Source of the DNA: Actinomycetospora chiangmaiensis DSM 45062 | GTDB lineage: Bacteria; Actinomycetota; Actinomycetes; Mycobacteriales; Pseudonocardiaceae | Length of the DNA stretch: 64,000 nucleotides | Direction: 5' to 3' | Assembly (NCBI RefSeq): GCF_000379625.1 | Contig: NZ_KB903223.1 | Span: 43,090-107,089 of the forward strand | Shown: positions 52,317 to 60,762 of the stretch, piece after piece | Numbering within the stretch: position 1 is the stretch's first letter | Layout of the letters: the number at the start of each line of letters is the position of its first letter | The notes under the pieces: model-generated | What the model was told of the DNA's origin: nothing | Databases searched by the model: none | Seen by the model: only the letters and a program-made list of their open reading frames with translations | Made by a program: the position numbers and the translations under genes

Positions 52317-53252
52317 ATGAGCGGGTCCCCGTTCGTCGACTTCGACCGCGCCTCCTGGGCGGCTCTGCGGGACGAGTCCGGCGACCTCCCCCTGACCGCG
52401 GCCGAGCTGGAGGAGCTGCGATCCCTCGGCGACCCGGTGGATCTCGACGAGGTCCGCGACGTGTACCTGCCGCTGTCCCGGCTGCTGGACCTGCACGTGC
52501 GGGCCAGCGCCGGCCTGCTCGAGGCGTACCGGACGTTCCTGCGCCAGGACGAGGAGCGCACGCCCTTCGTCGTCGGGATCGCCGGATCGGTGTCGGTGGG
52601 CAAGTCGACGACCGCGCGCCTGCTGCGGCTGCTCCTCGCCAGATGGACGGACCACCCGAACGTCGCCCTGGTGACCACCGACGGCTTCCTCCACCCCAAC
52701 GCCGAGCTCGAGCGGCGCGGGATCATGGCGCGCAAGGGCTTCCCGGAGTCCTACGACCGGCGGGCACTGCTCCGGTTCGTCTCGGACATCAAGGCGGGGA
52801 AGCCCGAGGTCCCGGCCCCGGTCTACTCGCACCTGGTCTACGACGTGCTCGACGAGCAGCGCCCCGTCGCGCGCCCGGACATCCTCGTGCTCGAGGGCCT
52901 CAACGTCCTGCAGCCGGCCCCGCAGACGGGGGAGCGGGCCAGCGCGCTGGCGGTCAGCGACCTCATCGACTTCTCGATCTACGTGGACGCGCACCCCACC
53001 GACGTGCGGCGCTGGTACATCGAGCGGTTCCTCGCGCTGCGCGAGACGGCGTTCCGCGACCCGGCGTCGTACTTCCGGCGCTACGCCGAGATGGACGAGG
53101 ACGCCGCCCGGGAGCGGGCCTCCCAGATCTGGGACGAGATCAACGGCCCGAACCTGCGGGAGAACATCGCGCCGACCCGGTCACGGGCCGGTCTGGTGCT
53201 CACCAAGGGACCTGATCACGCCGTGCGACGGATCCGGTTGCGCAAACTCTGA
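52317..53252 (+). CDS. coaA: Pantothenate kinase, type I
   Basis: 311 aa, the normal length. The P-loop [12 protein letters not shown] is at 87-98; [52 protein letters not shown] and the C-terminal [29 protein letters not shown] are type I signatures. It phosphorylates pantothenate in the first step of CoA synthesis and is inhibited by CoA. The ATG at 52317 has no ribosome-binding site but a GAGAAT box nearby. CoA supply suits the CoA-based catabolism in the window, though the gene is a housekeeping one. Confidence 0.96.
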   Translation: MSGSPFVDFDRASWAALRDESGDLPLTAAELEELRSLGDPVDLDEVRDVYLPLSRLLDLHVRASAGLLEAYRTFLRQDEERTPFVVGIAGSVSVGKSTTARLLRLLLARWTDHPNVALVTTDGFLHPNAELERRGIMARKGFPESYDRRALLRFVSDIKAGKPEVPAPVYSHLVYDVLDEQRPVARPDILVLEGLNVLQPAPQTGERASALAVSDLIDFSIYVDAHPTDVRRWYIERFLALRETAFRDPASYFRRYAEMDEDAARERASQIWDEINGPNLRENIAPTRSRAGLVLTKGPDHAVRRIRLRKL

Positions 53253-53358
53253 CCGGTGCGGCCGATCGGGCTACTACGCCAGCGGCGAATCGGACGAAAG
53301 CGGCAGGAAATACGCGACCGGTGGTGACCTCCGGATGCTCGGGATGGGATGCTGAGGT

Positions 53359-53844
53359 ATGGCAACGACCTCGTCCGACCTCGCGGCCTCCCCCCTGGGT
53401 GTGGGGGAGCGCATCGATCCTCACGACCCGATGCTCCCGGCGCGGCTCCGGCTCGCCGTCGGCCGGCTCAACCGGCGCATCCGGGTCGATTCCGGGGCGG
53501 TCCTGCCCCCGCTGCAGACCTCGGTGCTCGTGACCCTCGAGGAACACGAACCGCTGCGGCTCTCCGAGCTCGCGCGCCGCGAGGCGGTCACGCCGCCCAC
53601 GATGAGCCGCGTCCTCGCCGCGCTCGACGACGCCGGGCTACTCGTCCGCACGCCGGACCCGCAGGACGCGCGCTCGGCGCTGGTGGAGCTCTCCGCGGCG
53701 GGCCGGGCCATGATCGACCGGCTGCGCACCGAGCGCACGGCAATGCTGGCCGAGCGCCTGGAGCGGCTGCCCGAGGAGCAGCGCGAGGCGCTCGCGGCCG
53801 CCCTGCCGGCGCTGGAGGCCCTCGTCGCCCTGCCCTCGACCTGA
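53359..53844 (+). CDS. MarR family transcriptional regulator
   Basis: 161 aa. The winged HTH is LSELARREAVTPPTMSRVLAALDDAGLLVRTPDPQDARSALVELSAAGRAM, with the wing DPQDARS typical of MarR. Dimerisation helices flank it (RLRLAVGRLNRRIRV and ALAAALPALEALVAL). A short leaderless-type start (ATG 53359 after GATGCTGAGGT) is likely. The next gene, 127 bp downstream, may be a target. Confidence 0.88.
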   Translation: MATTSSDLAASPLGVGERIDPHDPMLPARLRLAVGRLNRRIRVDSGAVLPPLQTSVLVTLEEHEPLRLSELARREAVTPPTMSRVLAALDDAGLLVRTPDPQDARSALVELSAAGRAMIDRLRTERTAMLAERLERLPEEQREALAAALPALEALVALPST

Positions 53845-53971
53845 CCCGCGTGGCCGCGACGACGCCGTCACCCACCGGCCGTCTTGTCGCGCGCGACCGG
53901 TCCGGGCATGCTGGGCCGCCGCGATCACGTCCCGGGGCCCACCGCCCGGGACCCCGGACGGCGGGACCACG

Positions 53972-54568
53972 GTGAGCATCGACGAGCCCCAGCACCCCTC
54001 GATGGACGTCGACGTCCCGGCCGTAGGCCACCACCCGGTGGACGACGAGATCGTCTTCCGGACGCCGGTCCGCCGCCTGCAACCACCCCAGGTGGCCGAC
54101 GAGCGCGAGTCGCTCGAGGGCTGGCTCGACTACTTTCGGGCCCAGGTCGTCCTCAGCCTCGACGGGCTGCCGCACCGCGCCCTGCGCCGCCGGGTGCCCG
54201 ACTCGGGCGCCTCCCTGGTCGGCATCGTGCGGCTGCTCACCGACCTCGAACGCACCTGGCTGGTCGAACGCTGGGGGGAGCGCGGCGGGCGGGCCGCCTA
54301 CACGTTCAGCTACGTCGACGACACCGACGCGCCCTTCCGCTTCTCCGAGCTCGACGACCCCGGGGCCCTGATCGGGGCCTACCAGGAGGTGTGCGAGAAG
54401 GGCCGCGACGCGTTGGCCGGGGCCGAGTCGCTCGACGACGCCGTCCGCGACGACCGCCGCGGCCACATCGAGCTGCGGTGGATCCTGCTGCACCTCATCA
54501 CCGAGACCGCCCGCCGCGCGGGCCAGGCGCAGGCGCTGCGCGAGTTCCTGCTGGCGACGGAGGACTGA
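53972..54568 (+). CDS. DinB/DUF664-like protein with altered metal site
   Basis: 198 aa. Four helices: ERESLEGWLDYFRAQVVLSLDGLPHRALRRRVP, GASLVGIVRLLTDLERTWLVERWG, LIGAYQEVCEKGRDALAG and IELRWILLHLITETARRAGQAQALREFLL. In usual DUF664 proteins the second helix has HL before the ExxW and the fourth ends ARHAGHxDxLRE; here these His positions are Leu, Arg and Gln. Metal binding and thiol-transferase activity are thus doubtful. GTG 53972 is the start. Function unknown. Confidence 0.75.
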   Translation: MSIDEPQHPSMDVDVPAVGHHPVDDEIVFRTPVRRLQPPQVADERESLEGWLDYFRAQVVLSLDGLPHRALRRRVPDSGASLVGIVRLLTDLERTWLVERWGERGGRAAYTFSYVDDTDAPFRFSELDDPGALIGAYQEVCEKGRDALAGAESLDDAVRDDRRGHIELRWILLHLITETARRAGQAQALREFLLATED

Positions 54569-54598
54569 GCCGCTTCCAGGTCGGTTCCGGGCCGGTAC

Positions 54599-55387
54599 TC
54601 AGGCCCGCTCGACGGTGACGGTGAAGTCGTCGGTGAAGCACACCCGGCCGGTGATCCCGCGCGACTCGTCCAGCGGCGTCTCGTAGGACCACGCGCCGTC
54701 GACGACGGTGGTGTCGCCGGTCCGCACCGACCAGTAGCTCGACACGCCCTTGTACGGGCACACCGTGGTGGTATCGGTCGCGACCAGCTCGGCCGTCACG
54801 TCGTCGCGCGCCACGTAGAACCGCACGTCGAGGCCGGTCTCGTCGAGCAGGACCGCCGACGTCGTCGACGCGACCACGGTCCCGTCCGGCGCGGTGACGG
54901 TGACACGCCGGCTCGTCGGGCGCAGGTCGACGCGGTGGTAGGGGTCGGGGAGGTGGCCCAGCACCTCGACGTCCTCGTCGTACCACCGGTCCGCCGCGCT
55001 CATCGGCAGCGCGACGAGCCCGGCCAGCCAGGCCGCGTCCGGCTTCGGGTCGGGGTAGGCCCACACCGCGTCGGGGATCGTGCGGGACCCGACGGTCAGG
55101 TTCCGGTAGGTGGCGTCGCCCTTGAACGGGCAGTGGGTGGAGGTGTCGCTGGGGGAGAGCAGGTCGGCCCGGACGTCGGCCTCGGGCACGTAGAGCTGCG
55201 GCCCGAGTCCGGTCTCGAAGAGCAGGGACCCGCCGACGGTGTCGAGCACGACCACGTCGTCGACCACCGCCCGGACGCGGCGCCGGAACGGCTGGAGCAG
55301 CAGCGAGTGCGCCGGGCCCTCGACGGTGAAGGTGCGGGTCTCGGGGAGGTTCCTCGACAGCGGTCCGCCGAAGCGCGTCAGGGCCAT
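54599..55387 (-). CDS. DUF427 domain protein (tandem)
   Basis: 262 aa, two DUF427 units. The first has HSLLLQPFRRRVRAVVDDVVVLDTVGGSLLFETGLGPQLYVPEADVR and THCPFKGDATYRNL; the second VTVTAPDGTVVASTTSAVLLDETGLDVRFYVARDDVT and TVCPYKGVSSYWSVR. The (C)P(F/Y)KG and YxP motifs are family marks. No biochemical role is established. ATG 55387 begins MALTRFGG. It converges with the DinB-like gene and is followed at its 5' side by a methyltransferase gene on the same strand. Confidence 0.88.
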   Translation of the reverse strand: MALTRFGGPLSRNLPETRTFTVEGPAHSLLLQPFRRRVRAVVDDVVVLDTVGGSLLFETGLGPQLYVPEADVRADLLSPSDTSTHCPFKGDATYRNLTVGSRTIPDAVWAYPDPKPDAAWLAGLVALPMSAADRWYDEDVEVLGHLPDPYHRVDLRPTSRRVTVTAPDGTVVASTTSAVLLDETGLDVRFYVARDDVTAELVATDTTTVCPYKGVSSYWSVRTGDTTVVDGAWSYETPLDESRGITGRVCFTDDFTVTVERA

Positions 55388-55406
55388 GGGTCCTTCGTAC
55401 ACCCCC

Positions 55407-56021
55407 TCACAACCGTGTCGCACGCACCGCGAAGAGCGGGTCCCCGGCCGACGGCCGCTGTTCGGTCACCGGCTCGGCGAAGGCGCCCGAGGCGGCGAAG
55501 TACCCCTCGACGATGCGCACGTGGCCGGCGTCGTCGGTGGCGAGCCAGCCGCGCACCGCCTTCGTCGGGAAGCAGCGGTTGGAGAACGTGATCGCGAACT
55601 GCCCGCCGGGGCGCAGCACGCGGGCGACCTCGCGGAACACCTCGACCGGGCGGGTGAGGTAGTCGACCGAGACGGTGTTGACCACCGTGTCGAACGCGGC
55701 GTCGGCGAAGGGGAGCGTCGGGTCGGCGTTGAGGTCGTGCACCACCCGCTCGTGCGCCCACGTGTTCGCGCGCAGCTCGGCGTGGTTCATCCCCAGCACG
55801 GTGAGGTGCCGCGGCGGCGTGGAGAGGTGCGAGACCCACGAGGACATGAGGTCGAGGACGTCGCCGTCCACCCCCACCTCGTCGTAGAAGGCGCTCACCG
55901 CCGCGACGGCGGCGTCGTCGATGTGCTGCACCAGCCGCGGCGGGCCGTAGAAGACGGCGTCGTCGCGGGCGTCGGAGCGGTCGAAGAATCCCCGGGGGAA
56001 CGTCAGGTCGGTATCGGCCAC
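55407..56021 (-). CDS. SAM-dependent class I methyltransferase
   Basis: 204 aa. GDVLDLMSSWVSHL is motif I in a slightly degenerate form, LGMNHAELRAN holds motif II, and ADAAFDTVVNTVSVDYLTRPVEVFREVARVLRPGGQFAITFSNR covers motifs IV-VI of the methyltransferase fold. The N-terminal FFDRSDARDDAVFYGPPRLVQHIDD is typical for an uncharacterised bacterial family. GTG 56021 starts it, 20 bp before the DUF427 gene on the same strand; likely one transcript. Confidence 0.85.
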   Translation of the reverse strand: MADTDLTFPRGFFDRSDARDDAVFYGPPRLVQHIDDAAVAAVSAFYDEVGVDGDVLDLMSSWVSHLSTPPRHLTVLGMNHAELRANTWAHERVVHDLNADPTLPFADAAFDTVVNTVSVDYLTRPVEVFREVARVLRPGGQFAITFSNRCFPTKAVRGWLATDDAGHVRIVEGYFAASGAFAEPVTEQRPSAGDPLFAVRATRL

Positions 56022-56062
56022 ATCGTGATGTTCCCGAACCCGTCCGCGGGCACTCCCGTCCG

Positions 56063-56845
56063 GTGATCCCCGAGCCGGTCGACGCCACGGCCCCGCCCTT
56101 CCGCGGGCCCACGATGATGACGCAGTCCTGGCAGGACGCCGCCTTCCTGCACTGGGCGCTCCCGCCCGACGAGGTGGCCCCGTTCCTGCCGCCCAGGGTG
56201 CTCCCCGACGTGGTCGACGGCGTCACCTACGTCGGGCTGATCCCGTTCCGGATGGTCGGTGCAGGTGTCTCGCGCGGACCGTCGATCCCGTTCTTCGGGA
56301 CGTTCCTGGAGACCAACGTCCGGCTCTACACCGTCGACGGGCGGGGCCGGCGGGGCATCGTCTTCCGGTCGCTCGACGCGAACCGGCTCGCGGTGGTGCT
56401 GGGGGCGCAGGCGGCGTTCGGGCTGCCCTACCGCTGGGCGCGGATGGCGTTCGAGCACACCCACGAGGAGTTCACGTACCGGGCGACGACGGTGGTCGGC
56501 GGCCACCGCAGCCTCGTACGGGTCCGGCCCGCGGAGCCGGTGGAGGACGACCTGACGACGTTCCTCACCGCCCGCTGGGGCCTGCACGAGCGCCACCTCG
56601 GGCTGCCGCTCTACGTGCCCAACGTCCACGAGCCGTGGCCGCTGCGCCGGGCCGAGCTCACCGCGTTCGACGACGAGCTGGTCGCGGCGGCGGGGTTCCC
56701 GCAGCTGGCGGGCCGGGAGCCGGACCTCGTGCACTTCTCACCAGGCGTCTCGGTGCGCTTCGGGCTGCCGGGCGGTCGCCCCCGGCCGGCGCGAGGGGAA
56801 CCCTCGCGCCACGAGAGCGCCCGGAACCTCCCCTCACGGTCCTGA
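56063..56845 (+). CDS. DUF2071 (YqjF-like) protein
   Basis: 260 aa. MTQSWQDAAFLHWALPPDEVAPFLPPRVLPDVVDGVTYVGLIPFRMVGA, FFGTFLETNVRLYTVDGRGRRGIVFRSLDANRLAVVLGAQAAFGLPYRWARM and TARWGLHERH are DUF2071 signatures. The fold is related to acetoacetate decarboxylase; function is not known. GTG 56063 is 41 bp from the divergent methyltransferase gene. The last 20 residues (low complexity) overlie a hairpin at 56788. Confidence 0.85.
   Translation: MIPEPVDATAPPFRGPTMMTQSWQDAAFLHWALPPDEVAPFLPPRVLPDVVDGVTYVGLIPFRMVGAGVSRGPSIPFFGTFLETNVRLYTVDGRGRRGIVFRSLDANRLAVVLGAQAAFGLPYRWARMAFEHTHEEFTYRATTVVGGHRSLVRVRPAEPVEDDLTTFLTARWGLHERHLGLPLYVPNVHEPWPLRRAELTAFDDELVAAAGFPQLAGREPDLVHFSPGVSVRFGLPGGRPRPARGEPSRHESARNLPSRS
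56788..56810 (+). terminator. Hairpin within the 3' end of the DUF2071 gene
   Basis: GGCGCGAGGG and CCCTCGCGCC form a perfect 10-bp stem with a GAA loop, 35 bp before the stop codon. It could act as a terminator inside the coding end. Confidence 0.45.
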
Positions 56846-56859
56846 CGGCGGGTGGCGGC

Positions 56860-57570
56860 TCAGGCGGCCGCGAGCCAGGCGGCCCACTGCGCCTGCAGCC
56901 GCTCGGCCACCGTCGCGTCGCCGAAGAGCAGCGCGCGGACCTCGTGCACCGGCGGCGTGCCGCTGGTGGCGAGGACGGCGACGCCGGGGATCGGGTCGTC
57001 GAGGAGCAGCACCGCGGCGCTGTGGCGGTGGCCGCCGCGCCGCTCCAGGCAGGTCCCGGACATGGCGGGCAGGCCCCGGAAGGTGTGGAACTCCTGGCGC
57101 GGCGCCACCACGCCCACCTGGGAGAGGAACCGGGCGTGGGCCTGCTCCTGGGTGGACTCCCGCGTCCGACCGCGCGACGGCCCCCAGGCGTGCACCTCGG
57201 TGCCGGGCGGGTCGGGGAAGTGCTCGAGGTGGGCCGCCAGCGCCACCAGCGCCGTCGTCATGCGCTCGGCGAAGCCCGGCTCGTCCGGCGCCCCGGTCGA
57301 GCGGCAGGTCACCACGGTGGTGCGGTCGGCCCGGCCCTCGATGGTCCAGGCCGTGGTGATGGTGGCGTCGGGGTCGTCGATCTCGGTGGTGAGCCCGCCG
57401 TCGTGCTCGGTCACCCGGACCGGCTCGTCCGCGGTGACCACCACGATCTCGCCGTCGGCGCGCGCCTCGAGCCCCGCCGGGCGCAGCCAGGTGGCCACCG
57501 CGCCGGGCAGGGTGGCGCGCACCCGGTCGGGGTCGGCGGCGATCTGGACGGCCAGGTCCACGGAGGTCAC
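56860..57570 (-). CDS. START/AHSA1-like protein of unknown function
   Basis: 236 aa. The first 150 residues (SVDLAVQIAADPDRVRATLPGAVATWLRPAG, VRVTEHDGGLTTEIDDPDATITTAWTIEG, FAERMTTALVALAAHLEHF) resemble an SRPBCC/AHSA1 hydrophobic-ligand domain. The rest (FLSQVGVVAPRQEFHTFRGLPAMSGTCLERRGGHRHSAAVLLLDDP) is not recognised but looks like a second alpha/beta unit. It is downstream of the CocE hydrolase on the same strand (48 bp). No function proposed. Confidence 0.65.
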   Translation of the reverse strand: MTSVDLAVQIAADPDRVRATLPGAVATWLRPAGLEARADGEIVVVTADEPVRVTEHDGGLTTEIDDPDATITTAWTIEGRADRTTVVTCRSTGAPDEPGFAERMTTALVALAAHLEHFPDPPGTEVHAWGPSRGRTRESTQEQAHARFLSQVGVVAPRQEFHTFRGLPAMSGTCLERRGGHRHSAAVLLLDDPIPGVAVLATSGTPPVHEVRALLFGDATVAERLQAQWAAWLAAA

Positions 57571-57618
57571 CCGAGAACCATGCCCTGCGCCCGGACGGGA
57601 AACGCTGGTGGGTGTCGA

Positions 57619-59133
57619 TCAGGCGGGCGGGATGACCGGCACGAGCAGGTGTGAGGCGCGGTCGCCCCCGACGTGCACGACGGCACCGACGGCCGGGCGA
57701 CGCAGGTCCGGGTGGTCGTGGGCCATCGTGCCGAGCTCGGAGTCCTCGACGACGAGCTGCAGCCGGACGGTTTCCCCCGGGGCGAGGGCGATGCTGGTGG
57801 GCCAGATCTCGACCTCGAGCAGCGTCGGCTCGCCCGGCACCAGCGGCAGCTCCCGCTCGTGCGGGTGCCACGGGCGGGAGGGCTCGGAGCGCTCCGGGTC
57901 GGTCTCGCGGTGGGACGCCTTCAGCCACCCCATCGCCATCGGCACGTCCTGGCCCTGCGGCCCGATGGCGGGGATCGGGACGCCGTCGGCGTCGAGGTGG
58001 TGCACACGCACGAGCACGTCGAGGTCGTCCTGCGCCGCGGTGAGCCAGAGCCGCAGCGCGACCGGACCGGTGAGTTCGAGGGGCTCGGTGAGCGGCGCCG
58101 TGTCGAACGTCGACGGGTAGGGCACCGAGGCCTCCGACGCCGGCGGTGCCCAGTCGAGGGTGCCCTCGCCGAGGTACAGCTCCCGCCACTCCGTCTCCGG
58201 CAGCGGGAAGTCCGCCGCGTCGCGCCACGTGACGTCGCGGCCGTGCCGGATCGCGAGCCGGACGGATGCGACGTCGTCCATGCGGTCGGCCTCGTCCTTG
58301 AGGAAGCGGTCGAGGAAGCGCCGTTGGAGGTCCAGCGCCCAGTCCTCGTAGTAGGGGTCGATGTGGGTGCCGGTGAAGCCGGCGAGCCACTTGTGCTCCG
58401 ACGCGGCCCGGCGCCAGCCCTCGACGTTGCCGCGCAAGTGCAGCTGGACCCCGCCCCAGTTCGCGCCGGAGAGCAGCGGGACGTCGATCTTCTCCAGGTC
58501 GGTGGCCCGGGCACGGTGGTAGTCGTCGAACAGCGGGTGGGCCGGGAGCACCTCGCGCCAGTCCTCGCCCTCCGGGCCGGTGCGCTGCGGCTCGATCTGG
58601 CGGGCCCACCAGAAGTCGATGAACCCGCGGGTATACAGCCCGCCCTGGTAGGCGCACTCGCGGTAGAAGTCGGTCGAGCCCTCCCAGGCGACGAGCGCGG
58701 CGAGGTGCGGGGGCTGCAGGGCGGCGACCCGCCACCCCGTCATCGCGAGCCAGGAGATGCCGCTGGAGGCGACCTTCCCGGTCGACCACGGCTGCGTGCC
58801 CGCCCACTCGACGACGTCGTAGTAGTCCTCGGCGTCCTGCGGGCCGTACAGGTCGAGGCGACCGGGCGACGCGCCAGTGCCACGGGTGTCGGCGCGCAGC
58901 ACCGCGTACCCGCGGTCGGTCCACCACACCGGGTCCGGGGTCTCCCAGACCATGTACTCGTGGTGGGGAACGTGCTCGTACTGCGGGTAGCGCTCGGGCC
59001 AGTGCACGCCCTTGCCGTAGGGGCTGATGCAGGTGATGACCGGCACCGGCCCGTCGTCGTCGGGGCGGAACACGTCGACGAGGACCGGGGTCCCGTCGCG
59101 GGTGGGGACGAGGACGTCGCGGTCGATCTGCAC
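57619..59133 (-). CDS. CocE/NonD family alpha/beta hydrolase
   Basis: 504 aa. The Xaa-Pro-dipeptidase-like catalytic domain has ADTRGTGASPGRLDLYGPQDAEDYYDVVEWAGTQPWSTGK, nucleophile Ser127 in SGISWLA, and a C-terminal jelly-roll domain (PLTEPLELTGPVALRLWLTAAQDDLDVLVRV... LAPGETVRLQLVVEDSELGTMAHDHPDLRRP). It should cleave an ester or amide, with unknown substrate. GAGGGAG precedes GTG 59133. It is divergent from a TetR gene and shares its control region. Confidence 0.88.
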   Translation of the reverse strand: MQIDRDVLVPTRDGTPVLVDVFRPDDDGPVPVITCISPYGKGVHWPERYPQYEHVPHHEYMVWETPDPVWWTDRGYAVLRADTRGTGASPGRLDLYGPQDAEDYYDVVEWAGTQPWSTGKVASSGISWLAMTGWRVAALQPPHLAALVAWEGSTDFYRECAYQGGLYTRGFIDFWWARQIEPQRTGPEGEDWREVLPAHPLFDDYHRARATDLEKIDVPLLSGANWGGVQLHLRGNVEGWRRAASEHKWLAGFTGTHIDPYYEDWALDLQRRFLDRFLKDEADRMDDVASVRLAIRHGRDVTWRDAADFPLPETEWRELYLGEGTLDWAPPASEASVPYPSTFDTAPLTEPLELTGPVALRLWLTAAQDDLDVLVRVHHLDADGVPIPAIGPQGQDVPMAMGWLKASHRETDPERSEPSRPWHPHERELPLVPGEPTLLEVEIWPTSIALAPGETVRLQLVVEDSELGTMAHDHPDLRRPAVGAVVHVGGDRASHLLVPVIPPA

Positions 59134-59188
59134 TGATGCTCCCTCGGGTCGTCGGGGTCCTGCGCGGAGTGTGGGTCGTGACCGGGGC

Positions 59189-59210
59189 TAAGACAATCGG
59201 ACTTGCGTTA
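59189..59210. promoter_or_regulatory. Candidate operator between the CocE and TetR genes
   Basis: TAAGACAA-N6-TTGCGTTA is a 22-bp imperfect palindrome (6 of 8 arm positions symmetric). It overlaps the TTAAGCT box that serves the apparently leaderless TetR start at 59222, so autoregulation with control of the hydrolase is likely. Confidence 0.5.
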
Positions 59211-59221
59211 AGCTCCTCGAG

Positions 59222-59809
59222 ATGGGCGACGTGGAGGTCCGCCGCCGTCCCGGCGGCCGGTCGGCCCGTGTCCGCGCGGCCGTCCTCGACGCCGCCGTCG
59301 AGGTGCTCCTCGCGCGCGGCCTGGCCGACTTCCGGATCGCGGCGGTCGCCACGCTCGCCGGGGTGCACGAGACGTCGATCTACCGTCGCTGGGGCACCCG
59401 GGAGGGCCTGCTCGTCGACGCCCTCCTGCAGACGAGCGAGCAGCGCCTGCCGGTGCCCGACACCGGGCGGCTGCGCGACGACCTGGTGGCCTACGCGACG
59501 GCGCTCGCGCGGTTCCTCGCCACGCCGGTCGGCCGGGCGCTCGACCAGGTGCTCGTGCTCGGCGACGGGCCCGCCATGGCCGAGGCCCGCGGGCGCTTCT
59601 GGACCGAACGGGCCGCGGGCTCGACGGCCATGATCACCCGGGCCGTGGCGCGCGGGGAACTGCCGGGCACGGTCGACCCGCGGCTGGCCGTCGAGATGCT
59701 CGTCGGCCCGGTCCACTTCCGGCTCCTGCTCACCCGGGAACTCGTCGACGCCGCGCTGGCCACGCGTCTCGTCGACGCCCTCCTGCGCGGCATCACGGTG
59801 CGGCCATGA
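59222..59809 (+). CDS. TetR family regulator
   Basis: 195 aa. HTH: AAVLDAAVEVLLARGLADFRIAAVATLAGVHETSIYRRWGTREGLL, a full TetR domain; the C-terminal domain (RDDLVAYATALARFLATPVGRALDQVL, EMLVGPVHFRLLLTRELVD) fits the TetR_C type with a GPVHFRLLLT segment. It probably represses the divergent CocE hydrolase gene. The leader is absent: a TAAGCT box lies 7 nt before ATG 59222. Confidence 0.9.
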   Translation: MGDVEVRRRPGGRSARVRAAVLDAAVEVLLARGLADFRIAAVATLAGVHETSIYRRWGTREGLLVDALLQTSEQRLPVPDTGRLRDDLVAYATALARFLATPVGRALDQVLVLGDGPAMAEARGRFWTERAAGSTAMITRAVARGELPGTVDPRLAVEMLVGPVHFRLLLTRELVDAALATRLVDALLRGITVRP

Positions 59810-59858
59810 CCCGGGAGGTCATGGAACCCGTGACCGGGGCCTTCTAGCGTCGCCTCCC

Positions 59859-60647
59859 ATGACGACCGCCGGGGCGATGCTGCGGGGCTGGCGCACGCGC
59901 CGCCGTCGGAGCCAGCTGGACCTCGCGCTGGAGGCGAACGTGTCGACGCGTCACCTCAGCTGCGTGGAGACGGGGAAGGCGCAGGCCAGCCGTGCGCTGC
60001 TGCTCGACCTCGCGACCCGGCTCGAGGTCCCGCTGCGGGAGCGGAACGCGCTGCTGCTCGCCGCGGGCTACGCGCCCAGCTACGGCGAGTCCGCGCTCGA
60101 CGACCTCTCCGGCGTGCGCGAGGCGCTGGCGCACCTGCTCAGGGGCCACGAGCCCTACCCGGCCCTCGTGGTCGACCGGTGCGGCGACGTGGTGCTGACC
60201 AACCGCGGCGTCGGGGTGCTCCTCGCGGGGGTCGACGAGCGGTGGCTCGCGCCGCCGCTGAACGTCTACCGCCTCGCCCTGCACCCCGACGCGCTCGACG
60301 TGCGCAACCGTGCGGCGTGGTCCGCGCACCTGCTCCACCGGCTGGACCGGCTCGTCGACCTCACCGGCGACGCGCGGCTGGTCGCGTTGCGCGAGGAGGT
60401 CCGGCCCTGGGTCCCCGAGGTCGGGTCGGTACGGGTGCTCGACCGCGCCGCGCAGCTCATGCTGCCGCTGCACCTCGGGCACCCGGAGTACGGCGACCTG
60501 CACTTCCATTCGACCATCACGCATTTCGGCGCGGCCTTCGACGTCACCCTCGACGAACTGTCGATCGAATCGTTCGTCCCGGCCGACGCGCACACGCGCG
60601 ACGTCCTGACCCGAGAATCGGACGAATACGGCGAATCGGCGCGGTGA
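59859..60647 (+). CDS. XRE family regulator with MmyB-like domain
   Basis: 262 aa. The HTH is MLRGWRTRRRRSQLDLALEANVSTRHLSCVETGKAQASRALLLDLATRLEVPLRERNALLLAAGYAP. The C-terminal MmyB-like PAS domain has YPALVVDRCGDVVLTNRGVGVLLAGV, NVYRLALHPDAL and the closing TITHFGAAFDVTLDELSIESFVPADAHT. The sequence FDVTL..ELxxESFxPAD is a family mark. A TAGCGT box 9 nt before ATG 59859 indicates a leaderless transcript. Its target may be the permease gene that follows 115 bp downstream. Confidence 0.88.
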   Translation: MTTAGAMLRGWRTRRRRSQLDLALEANVSTRHLSCVETGKAQASRALLLDLATRLEVPLRERNALLLAAGYAPSYGESALDDLSGVREALAHLLRGHEPYPALVVDRCGDVVLTNRGVGVLLAGVDERWLAPPLNVYRLALHPDALDVRNRAAWSAHLLHRLDRLVDLTGDARLVALREEVRPWVPEVGSVRVLDRAAQLMLPLHLGHPEYGDLHFHSTITHFGAAFDVTLDELSIESFVPADAHTRDVLTRESDEYGESAR

Positions 60648-60762
60648 TCGCAACATCTGCCCCGCTCGACACACGCCCGCCTCACGGCCGTCACAGCACC
60701 TCGTCATGTTCGGGGTCCGCGCACCCGACCACCCGGGTGCTCAGGCGCGACCGGGAGACGAC

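Noticed and set aside
60648..60762. Purine riboswitch before the NCS2 permease gene
   Set aside because: The conserved purine aptamer core is absent, and the gap is short and mostly without structure.
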